A DNA stretch of 64,000 nucleotides from JALORV01 sp963791235 (GTDB taxonomy: Bacteria > Pseudomonadota > Gammaproteobacteria > Burkholderiales > Burkholderiaceae_F). The position numbers and the translations under genes were made by a program. This document shows, in pieces, positions 25,348 to 32,726 of this stretch. Under the pieces are notes generated by a model that made no database searches, was not told the origin of the DNA, and worked only from the letters and a program-made list of their open reading frames with translations. Each line of letters opens with the position of its first letter. Position 1 is the first letter of the stretch. The stretch is from the NCBI GenBank assembly GCA_963791235.1, contig CAWBRW010000017.1:124001-188000 (forward strand), in the 5' to 3' direction.

Positions 25348-25595
25348 GTTACGTCTCCTTTGAGTTTCAACAAGTTGGTCCGCACAGTTGATCCGCAAGG
25401 ACCATGCCATTGGAAGAATGCTCAATAGAAACAATGGGATTCACTAACATGTAGGAGCGGGGCGACGCAGGAATGTAAGGCATTCTGACGCCGAGGATGC
25501 TGGCGGCAGCGGACTCATAATCCGTTCGGTCGATAGCTTCGACGTAGACGCCGGGATCCGCTCGTGGCAGCCGAAGCCATGGTCGCGGCCAGACG
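25348..25595. other. Intergenic region upstream of the PEP-CTERM gene
   Basis: Part of a ~520-base stretch before the ABC transporter gene with no convincing gene. It has lower GC than the surroundings and must hold the promoter of the PEP-CTERM gene. A minus-strand open frame from 25699 to 25367 lacks a ribosome binding site and recognisable content. Confidence 0.5.
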
Positions 25596-25811
25596 ATGAC
25601 TGATCTAGTCCGCACGATTAGCGAGTGGTTCATTGAGGCGCCGGCATTTGTTTGGATCATCGCGGCGGTCATCGCCGTTGCCGTGATCGCGCGGGGCAAG
25701 CTACGCTACATGTTGCGCCCGGCGTCCCGCCCGTCCCAAGCTCTTGAGGACAGTATCTTTCCTTGTGGCGGACAGACTGGCGTGTCCTGCGCGGATCGCC
25801 TGCAAAGCTAG
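25596..25811 (+). CDS. Possible small membrane protein
   Basis: A 71-codon open frame with one good membrane segment (APAFVWIIAAVIAVAVIAR, residues ~15-33) preceded by an amphipathic start (MTDLVRTISEWFIE). The second half is hydrophilic and has two cysteines. There is no clear ribosome binding site and I recognise no family, so it may be spurious; it is listed because it is the only protein-like frame in an otherwise empty 520-base region. Confidence 0.25.
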   Translation: MTDLVRTISEWFIEAPAFVWIIAAVIAVAVIARGKLRYMLRPASRPSQALEDSIFPCGGQTGVSCADRLQS

Positions 25812-25866
25812 TATTGACGCGGGCCTTCACAGCCACCGCCTCCGCCAGACGACTTCACTGCTCCCG

Positions 25867-27369
25867 ATGACAGCCCGCCTCAGCCTCCAGGGAGTCACCA
25901 AGCGCTTTGGCGAGACGCTCGCCAACGACGCGATCTCGCTCGAGGTGATGCCGGGCGAGATCGTCGCCGTGCTCGGCGAAAACGGCGCCGGCAAGAGCAC
26001 GCTGATGAAGGTCGTCTACGGCGTTGTGCGGCCGGACGAGGGCCGACTCTTCATCGACGGTAATGAGGTCAGCATCGATAGCCCGGCCCGGGCCCGCGCA
26101 CTCGGCATCTCGATGGTGTTCCAGCACTTCGTGCTGTTCGATTCGCTGACACTCGCGGAAAACGTCGCACTCGGACTGCCGCCCGAGCCGCTCGCCGGGC
26201 TCACCGCGCGCATGCTCGAGCTTGCCAAGCGGTACGACCTCGACGTGGATCCGGCCAAGTGCGTGCACGACCTGTCGGTGGGCGAGCGGCAGCGCGTCGA
26301 GATATTGCGAGCGCTGATGACCTCGCCGCGGCTGCTGATCCTCGATGAGCCGACCTCCGTGCTGAAGCCGCAGGCGATCGAGCGGTTGTTCGGCACGCTG
26401 GAGCAACTGGCGGCGGACGGCGTCAGTGTTCTCTTCATCAGTCACAAGCTCGACGAGATCCGCCGCGTGACGCATCGCTGTATGGTGTTGCGCGGCGGGC
26501 GCCTGGTCGCGAACGTCGACCCGCGCCAGGAAACCGAAGCGAGCCTGGCGCGGCTGATGATCGGCGCAGATCCGCCGACCATCGCGGCGCACGATTCGCC
26601 GCCGGGCGAGGTTGCGCTCTCCGTCACCGGACTCGACACGACACATGCCGCCGAACGGCAGCACTGGCTACACCAGCTCGATCTCGACTTACGTCGCGGC
26701 GAGATTGTCGGCATCGCCGGAGTGTCGGGTAACGGGCAGGCCGCGCTGATGGCCGCCTTGTCCGGCGAGTGGGTCGACGCGAAGGGCTCGATCCGGCTGT
26801 TTGGCACCGAAGTGCTGCGCTTGCCGACGCTGCGCCGGCGCGCGCTCGGCCTACGCTACATCCCGGAGGAGCGGCTCGGCCACGGTGCGGTCACCGCGCT
26901 GTCGCTGCAGGACAACGTCGTGCTCACGCGCGACACGTTGCGCGCGGGCGGTTTCGTTCACTACGGCGAGGCGCAGCGTCTCGCGGCCGCGCTGATCGAG
27001 CGCTTCGACGTGAAGACGACGGGGCCTGACGCGGCGGCGGCGAGCCTGTCCGGCGGCAACCTGCAGAAATTCATCGTCGGGCGTGAGATCGAAGCGCAGC
27101 CGCGCGTGCTGCTGGTGAACCAGCCGACCTGGGGCGTCGACGTCGGTGCGGCGGCCGCGATCCACAACGAACTGATCGCGCTGCGCAAGGCGGGCTGCGC
27201 GATTCTCGTCGTGTCCGAGGATCTCGATGAGCTGTTCGAACTGAGCGACCGCCTGTTCGTGATTTCGAAGGGGAGGCTCTCGCCCGGTGTGCGGCCAGGC
27301 GAGATCGGCGTGCAGGACATCGGTCGCTGGATGTCCGGCCTGTGGCCGCAGCAGGAGATGCCGGCATGA
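25867..27369 (+). CDS. BmpA-type nucleoside/purine ABC transporter, duplicated ATP-binding protein
   Basis: A 500-residue ATPase with two ABC domains, as in simple-sugar and nucleoside importers (YufO/RbsA type). Domain 1 has the Walker A GENGAGKST, signature LSVGERQRVEI and LLILDEPTSVL. Domain 2 has a degenerate Walker A (GVSGNGQAA), LSGGNLQKFIVGRE and VLLVNQPTWGVDVG, where Asn-Gln replaces the catalytic Asp-Glu, so only one site is probably hydrolytic, the usual state in this family. ATG 25867 begins at MTARLSLQGVTKRFGE; open frame upstream of it is unrelated. The two permease genes follow after a repeat-containing gap. Confidence 0.93.
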   Translation: MTARLSLQGVTKRFGETLANDAISLEVMPGEIVAVLGENGAGKSTLMKVVYGVVRPDEGRLFIDGNEVSIDSPARARALGISMVFQHFVLFDSLTLAENVALGLPPEPLAGLTARMLELAKRYDLDVDPAKCVHDLSVGERQRVEILRALMTSPRLLILDEPTSVLKPQAIERLFGTLEQLAADGVSVLFISHKLDEIRRVTHRCMVLRGGRLVANVDPRQETEASLARLMIGADPPTIAAHDSPPGEVALSVTGLDTTHAAERQHWLHQLDLDLRRGEIVGIAGVSGNGQAALMAALSGEWVDAKGSIRLFGTEVLRLPTLRRRALGLRYIPEERLGHGAVTALSLQDNVVLTRDTLRAGGFVHYGEAQRLAAALIERFDVKTTGPDAAAASLSGGNLQKFIVGREIEAQPRVLLVNQPTWGVDVGAAAAIHNELIALRKAGCAILVVSEDLDELFELSDRLFVISKGRLSPGVRPGEIGVQDIGRWMSGLWPQQEMPA

Positions 27370-27470
27370 GCGCCGCACGGCCGCTCCGAAGGCGCTCTCG
27401 TCCCCCTCGGGGGGACCGCCCGAAGGGCGAGGGGGCGGCATGAGCGCCGCACGGCCGCTCCGAAGGCGCT
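27363..27470. repeat. Direct repeat pair with GC hairpin between ABC genes
   Basis: A 34-base sequence beginning GGCATGAGCGCCGCACGGCC occurs at 27363-27396 and again, identical, at 27437-27470. The 40 bases between them hold two strong inverted repeats (CCCCCTCGGGGGG and CGCCCGAAGGGCG). The first copy covers the ATPase stop codon. It is a small non-coding element, similar in look to the dispersed intergenic repeats found in Burkholderiales genomes; whether it occurs elsewhere in this genome cannot be seen. Confidence 0.75.
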
Positions 27471-27495
27471 TGCGTGACTGCCCGCAGGGGGAGGC

Positions 27496-28578
27496 ATGAC
27501 GCTGCCGTACGTGTTGGTTCCGCGTGCCGTGCCCGCGCGCGCGATGCTGTGGGCCTCGCCGCTGCTGGCCATTGTGCTGACGTTGCTGGCCGGCGCTCTG
27601 CTGTTCGCACTGATGGGGCAGGACCCGGCCCAGGGACTGAAGGTGTTCCTGTGGGATCCGCTGGCAACGCGGCGCGGCTGGTCGGAACTGGGACTAAAGG
27701 CAACGCCGCTGATCCTCTGTGCGGTCGGACTCGCGGTGTGTTTCCGCGCCAACGTCTGGAACATCGGCGCCGAGGGCCAGCTGATCGCGGGTGCGATCGC
27801 TGGCGGCGGCATCGCGCTGCTCGCCACGCGCGACAGCACCCGCATGTTCGTCCCGGCGATTCTCGCCGCCGCCGCGCTCGGTGGTGCCGCATGGGCTGCG
27901 ATAACCGCGTGGCTGCGCGATCGCTTCAACGCGAACGAGATACTGGTCAGCCTAATGCTGGTCTATGTCGCCCAGCTACTGCTGGCGTGGCTGGTGCAGG
28001 GCGTCTGGAAGGATCCGGAGGGCTTCGGCTTCCCGCAGTCAAAGCTTTTCGAGTCGGCGGCGCGCATGCCGATCGTGCTGACGGGCACGCGGCTCAACAT
28101 CGGTTTCGTGCTGGCGCTGGTGGCGGCCGGGGCGCTGTGGTTGATGCTGGCGCGCATGGTGATCGGTTTCCAGCTGAAGGTGGCCGGCCTTGCGCCACTG
28201 GCAGCGCGCTATGCCGGGTTCTCGGAGCGGCGCCTGCTGTGGTTCTCACTGTTGCTGAGCGGCGCGCTGGCGGGCATCGCCGGCGGTGTCGAGGCGACCG
28301 GCCCGGTCGGGCAACTGACGCCGACGATCTCGCCGGGCTACGGCTTCGCGGCGATCATCGTCGCGTTCGTTGGACGCCTGCACCCGGTCGGCATCGTCTT
28401 TGCGTCCTTCGTGATGGCACTGTTCTACATCGGTGGCGAACTCGCGCAATCGCGACTTGGCCTGCCGTCGGCGCTGACCGGTGTGTACCAGGGGCTGCTG
28501 CTGTTCTTCCTGCTCGCCTGCGACACGCTGATCATGTACCGGCCGATGCGCCGCAAGGCGATGGCGGTGGCGGCATGA
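27496..28578 (+). CDS. BmpA-type ABC transporter permease 1
   Basis: A 360-residue inner membrane permease of the BPD_transp_2 family with about nine or ten helices. Characteristic are GLAVCFRANVWNIGAEGQLIAGA (the conserved N-I-G-x-E-G-Q motif, residues ~75-97) and the GVEATGPVGQLTPTISPGYGFAAIIVAFVGR stretch (given here only as a landmark near 265-295). The start follows GGGGGAGGC. It pairs with the next permease, whose ATG overlaps its stop, to form the heterodimeric channel of a nucleoside or purine importer. Confidence 0.92.
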   Translation: MTLPYVLVPRAVPARAMLWASPLLAIVLTLLAGALLFALMGQDPAQGLKVFLWDPLATRRGWSELGLKATPLILCAVGLAVCFRANVWNIGAEGQLIAGAIAGGGIALLATRDSTRMFVPAILAAAALGGAAWAAITAWLRDRFNANEILVSLMLVYVAQLLLAWLVQGVWKDPEGFGFPQSKLFESAARMPIVLTGTRLNIGFVLALVAAGALWLMLARMVIGFQLKVAGLAPLAARYAGFSERRLLWFSLLLSGALAGIAGGVEATGPVGQLTPTISPGYGFAAIIVAFVGRLHPVGIVFASFVMALFYIGGELAQSRLGLPSALTGVYQGLLLFFLLACDTLIMYRPMRRKAMAVAA

Positions 28579-29495
28579 ACGAGGTCGTGGCCCTGGTCGC
28601 CGCCACGCTGAGCGCGGGAACGCCCTTGCTGCTCGCGGCCATCGGCATCGTCGTCAGCGAGAAGAGCGGCGTCGTCAATCTCGGTATCGAAGGAGTCATG
28701 CTGGTCGCGGCCGTCGCAGGCTTCGGTGCGGCGCACGCGACGGGCATCGCGGAACTCGGTTTCGTTGCCGGAGCCGCGGCCGGAGCAGCGCTGGCACTGC
28801 TTTTCGCCGTGCTCACTCTCGGCCTGCTCACCAACCAGTACGCGACGGGACTCGCATTGGCGCTGTTTGGTGCGGGACTGTCGGCCTTTCTCGGCCAGTC
28901 ATTTCAGGGGGAGAGCCTCGCCGCGCGCGGGGCCGACGGCATACCCGGGCTGCGCGACATCCCGGCGATCGGTCCTGCCCTGTTTGCGCAGCACTGGCTC
29001 GTCTACTTCGCGCTGCTGCTGGTCGTTGCGGTCGCCTGGTTCCTGAACCGCACGCGCGCCGGGCTGGTGCTGCGTGCGGTGGGGGAATCGCCGGAGGCGG
29101 CACACGCCCTTGGCGTTCCGGTGCGACGCATAAGGATGATGGCACTGGCCTTTGGCGGCGCCTGCGCCGGGCTCGCGGGCGCGTTCCTGTCGATCATCTA
29201 CACGCCGCTGTGGTCCGAGGGCATGGTGGCAGGACGCGGCTGGATCGCGCTTGCACTGGTCGTGTTCGCCACCTGGCGCCCGGCGCGCGTGCTGTTCGGC
29301 GCATATCTGTTCGGTGGCGTGACGATGCTGCAGTTCCACCTGCAGGGCAAGGGCGTGGAAGTGCCGAGCCAGTTGCTGGCGATGACGCCGTACGTCGCGA
29401 CGATCGTCGTGCTCGCGCTGATCTCGCGTAATCCGCGCTGGATCCGGCTCAACATGCCGGCCTCGCTCGGCAAGACATTCAGCCCCAACACCTGA
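28575..29495 (+). CDS. BmpA-type ABC transporter permease 2
   Basis: A 306-residue BPD_transp_2 permease. Conserved landmarks are SEKSGVVNLGIEGVMLVAAV near the N-terminus (N-L-G-I-E-G-x-M motif) and the AVGESPEAAHALGVPVRRIR loop that contacts the ATPase. The ATG at 28575 overlaps the previous stop by four bases. Families of this kind import nucleosides, purines or related ring compounds. The substrate-binding lipoprotein lies 2 kb away, beyond an inverted gene. Confidence 0.92.
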   Translation: MNEVVALVAATLSAGTPLLLAAIGIVVSEKSGVVNLGIEGVMLVAAVAGFGAAHATGIAELGFVAGAAAGAALALLFAVLTLGLLTNQYATGLALALFGAGLSAFLGQSFQGESLAARGADGIPGLRDIPAIGPALFAQHWLVYFALLLVVAVAWFLNRTRAGLVLRAVGESPEAAHALGVPVRRIRMMALAFGGACAGLAGAFLSIIYTPLWSEGMVAGRGWIALALVVFATWRPARVLFGAYLFGGVTMLQFHLQGKGVEVPSQLLAMTPYVATIVVLALISRNPRWIRLNMPASLGKTFSPNT

Positions 29496-29659
29496 ACACG
29501 GCAAGCGACGCTAGCATTGAGAAAGCTCATGTCCGGGAACTCGAGGTTCCGGGGTCGTCCGCAATGCAGACGGCCCGTCGCGACTTTGGTGATCTTCCCG
29601 CAATGACGCAGCGGTGTCGGTCCCGAAGGACAACATCGCATATCGCGTCGACGTTGGCC

Positions 29660-31363
29660 TCAGACGGCTGTACCAGTGGGCAGACTCCAGCTCGCGAGCA
29701 CGCGCTCGAGCTTCTGATGCTTCCCGGAGAGCCGGATATATAAACGTTCCGACCGACCTCCCTTCGCCCGCGCCAGCGCGACGAGCGAGGCTCGATCCGC
29801 GTCCGACCATCCGCGCAGCGGCAACGCCGCGAACAAGGGTGCCAGACGCGTCCACGCCAACCGTTCGCTGCGCGTGAACCCGTGCAGCGAACCGAGTCTG
29901 CAGGCGGCGCGTGCCACCGCCTCGGCCTGCTCGCTTGCACCCGAACGACTTTCCGGCGCAAGCGCCGCCAGGAACGCCGCCACGCGCAGGCCGATATTCA
30001 CCGGCAGCAGCAGTGGCGCGGGTTGGTCTGGATCGAGATCGAGGAAGAGATGATGGTCGGCCAGTCGACGCAGCGTTGCGGAAGTGGAGCGGTAGCCTGG
30101 ATTGGTCTTCTGCCGTCGAGTTTCGACGGCTGCCAGCTTCAGGGCAGGTCGTGCTCGCGGCCGGAAACCGAGCTTGAAATAGAACCACCATGCGCCCGAC
30201 TCGATGCCCTCGTCGTTCCCCTGTCCCAGCTGGTAGGGCTCGATGCTGAACGACGTGGCGCCGCTGAATTCGTGCAGCGCGGCGAGCAGGCGGGCGAACG
30301 TGTAGGCGGATTCGCCGCCACGAAAGGATTCGAACGTGTTGAACGACACCGCGACGGTACGGCCGAGGAAGTCGGCCTGGTGATAGCCGATCGGCACGCC
30401 GTTCTGCAATGTCAGTCCGCCGTAGATGGCGGGCAGGGTGGTGCGGCGTTCGGGCTGCATGCCGACCAGAACGAAAGCCACTCCATGGCCATCGTCGCAG
30501 AGCCAAACGTCGCTCTCGTTGCCATAGGCGAAGGCGTCCAGATCGCGATTGCGCGTGAGCATCGCCTCTCGCGCCAGCGTGATCAGCACCTGTGCTTCGC
30601 GCGGCGGCATGTGCCGGATCGTGCGCAATCCGCGAACGATTTCGCGTCGTAGGTCAGGGCGCTGATGCCGGAGCGGGGCGGTCTGCCAGGCCCTTGGCGT
30701 GCCGCTGTACGCAGCGGTCGTGCGCGTCGGCGTGCCGTCCATGGGCAGCAGTTCGCAACTCGGGTTTATCAGGTCGTAGAACGCTTCGCGCGTGAAGCTG
30801 TCGCCCGGCATCACGGCGACGCGGTCGAGCAGGAACGTCGCATCGGTGCGCATGCCGCGGACTGCATCGAGCGCCTTGTAGCCCGGCAGGTGGCATTCGC
30901 GCAGGGCGTGATTTTCCAGGCTGCTCATCAATGCGGGCAGGCTCTTGGCGATCGATTCCCCGGCGATGGCGTCGCTGCGGTCGAGCCGCAGCGCATCGGG
31001 CCAGCGGCGGGAGAGCCAGTGCGCGGTCGGGTAGAAGAACGGATATCCCATGAGTGTGCCCGCAATGCCGCTGTGCGCGAGCGCGTCCCGGTGCTTCCGC
31101 AGGTCACGGCGCCGGGCGAAGTCGCTCAACATCTGCTCGACCTGCTGCAGCACCTCGGCATCGTCGGGGTACGCGCGCATGAAGCACAGGACTTCGTGCA
31201 GCCGCCGCACCTGCTCGGCGGTGCGCAGCGTCGTGCGCGCCAGTTCGCGCAGCGCTGCCAGCTTCAGTGCCGCCTGTCCCAGCGTGAAGTCCTCGCGGCG
31301 GCGTTCAAGTGTGGTCAGGGCGCGCGCAGACATGTCGATCGGATCCATCGCGTGGGAACGCAC
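29660..31363 (-). CDS. Conserved protein of unknown function inserted between ABC permease and binding protein
   Basis: A soluble ~567-residue protein, helical in its first ~110 residues (LAALRELARTTLRTAEQVRR, EVLQQVEQMLSDFARRRDL). A central region has alternating strand-like segments (VWLCDDGHGVAFVLVGMQPE, VPIGYHQADFLGRTVAVSFN) that recall an acyltransferase-like fold, but no catalytic motif is certain. No signal peptide. Possible starts are 31363, 31348 and 31333. It is transcribed opposite to the ABC genes on both sides. I do not recognise the family. Confidence 0.65.
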   Translation of the reverse strand: MRSHAMDPIDMSARALTTLERRREDFTLGQAALKLAALRELARTTLRTAEQVRRLHEVLCFMRAYPDDAEVLQQVEQMLSDFARRRDLRKHRDALAHSGIAGTLMGYPFFYPTAHWLSRRWPDALRLDRSDAIAGESIAKSLPALMSSLENHALRECHLPGYKALDAVRGMRTDATFLLDRVAVMPGDSFTREAFYDLINPSCELLPMDGTPTRTTAAYSGTPRAWQTAPLRHQRPDLRREIVRGLRTIRHMPPREAQVLITLAREAMLTRNRDLDAFAYGNESDVWLCDDGHGVAFVLVGMQPERRTTLPAIYGGLTLQNGVPIGYHQADFLGRTVAVSFNTFESFRGGESAYTFARLLAALHEFSGATSFSIEPYQLGQGNDEGIESGAWWFYFKLGFRPRARPALKLAAVETRRQKTNPGYRSTSATLRRLADHHLFLDLDPDQPAPLLLPVNIGLRVAAFLAALAPESRSGASEQAEAVARAACRLGSLHGFTRSERLAWTRLAPLFAALPLRGWSDADRASLVALARAKGGRSERLYIRLSGKHQKLERVLASWSLPTGTAV

Positions 31364-31483
31364 GAGTTTGGCACGGCGACGATGACGCGGCCGTGGTGTC
31401 GATGAGGCGCAGCGACTTGCGCGGTGCGTAGAATTCCCCGCTTCGCCTGTAACTCAACCTGCGAATTCCCGGAGAACACCAGA

Positions 31484-32623
31484 ATGAACCGGACTTTCTC
31501 GCTGCTGTCCGCCGTCGCTGCTGCCACCGTCCTGGCGGCCTGTGGCAAGCCCGAACCCGCTGCGCCCAAAGTCGAACCGGTGCAGCCCGCCAAGCAGGCG
31601 GAAGCGCCGAAAGCGGAGCCGCTGAAGGTCGGCTTCGTCTACGTCAGCCCGGTCGGAGACGCCGGCTGGACCTCGCAGCACAACGCGGGCCGGCTGGCGA
31701 TGGAGAAGGTACTCGGCGACAAGGTGAAGACCGCGTTCGTCGAGAAGGTACCCGAAGGTGCCGATGCAGAGCGCGTGATCCGCGACCTGGCACAGCAGGG
31801 CAACACGCTGATCTTCACGACGTCGTTCGGATTCATGAACCCGACGATCAAGGTGGCCGAGGAGTTTCCGAACACGAAGTTCGAGCATGCAACGGGTTAC
31901 AAGACGTCAGCCAACGTCAACACCTACAATGCACGCTTCTACGAGGGTCGGTATCTCGCCGGCATGGTCGCGGGCAAGATGAGCAAGACCGGGCAGCTGG
32001 GCTACGTCGCCGCGTTTCCGATCCCCGAGGTCCTGCAGGGCATCAACGCCTTCGCGCTGGGCGCACGTTCAGTGAATCCCAAGGCGCAGGTGCGCGTCGT
32101 CTGGGTCAACAGCTGGTACGACCCGGGCAAGGAACGCGATGCCGCCAACACGCTGATCGGGCAGGGCGCCGACGTGGTGACGCATCACACCGATTCGACC
32201 GCTGCGGTCGCTGCGGCTGAGGAGAAAGGCAAGATGGCCGTCGCCTATCACTCGGACATGCGCAAGTTCGGTCCGAACGCGCAGATTGCCGCCGTCACGC
32301 ACCACTGGGGTGATTACTACACGGCGCGCGCCAGGGCGGTCATGGACGGCACCTGGAAGGTCGCGCCGGTGTGGGGCGGCATCAAGGAGGGCTTCATCAA
32401 GCTGGAAGGGCTGTCGGACAAGCTGCCGAAGGAGCTGGTGGATGAAGTGAGGAAGCGCGAGGACGAGATCCGTGCCGGCACGTTTCACCCGTTCACCGGG
32501 CCAATCAAGACGAGCGAAGGCAAGGACGTGATCGCCAGCGGGTCGCTGACTGACGAGCAGCTGGGCAAGATGGACTACTACGTGGCCGGCGTGGTCGGCA
32601 AAGTCCCGACCGGAGGTAAGTGA
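31484..32623 (+). CDS. BmpA family substrate-binding lipoprotein
   Basis: A 379-residue lipoprotein (lipobox TVLAACGK, Cys20) of the PnrA/BmpA family, the binding component of nucleoside-type ABC importers. The fold starts at LKVGFVYVSPVGDAGWTSQH and contains FTTSFGFMNP, EGRYLAGMVAGKMSKTGQLG and DVVTHHTDSTAA, all family landmarks. After the lipobox there is a Pro/Glu/Lys-rich linker. It surely works with the ATPase and two permeases at 25867-29495, although the unknown minus-strand gene separates them and it must have its own promoter in the 120 bases upstream. Confidence 0.93.
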   Translation: MNRTFSLLSAVAAATVLAACGKPEPAAPKVEPVQPAKQAEAPKAEPLKVGFVYVSPVGDAGWTSQHNAGRLAMEKVLGDKVKTAFVEKVPEGADAERVIRDLAQQGNTLIFTTSFGFMNPTIKVAEEFPNTKFEHATGYKTSANVNTYNARFYEGRYLAGMVAGKMSKTGQLGYVAAFPIPEVLQGINAFALGARSVNPKAQVRVVWVNSWYDPGKERDAANTLIGQGADVVTHHTDSTAAVAAAEEKGKMAVAYHSDMRKFGPNAQIAAVTHHWGDYYTARARAVMDGTWKVAPVWGGIKEGFIKLEGLSDKLPKELVDEVRKREDEIRAGTFHPFTGPIKTSEGKDVIASGSLTDEQLGKMDYYVAGVVGKVPTGGK

Positions 32624-32726
32624 CCGCGGCGCGCCGGTCACTCGGTGCAAGGATGCTGGCTCCCAATGCGTTCACCGGCCGCGCGTTGCCATCCTTCCGG
32701 ACCGCTGACGTTCGTTCTCGCCAGTG

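Noticed and set aside
25367..25699. A 110-codon minus-strand frame upstream of the PEP-CTERM gene
   Set aside because: No ribosome binding site, no recognisable content, and it covers the region that should hold the promoter of that gene.
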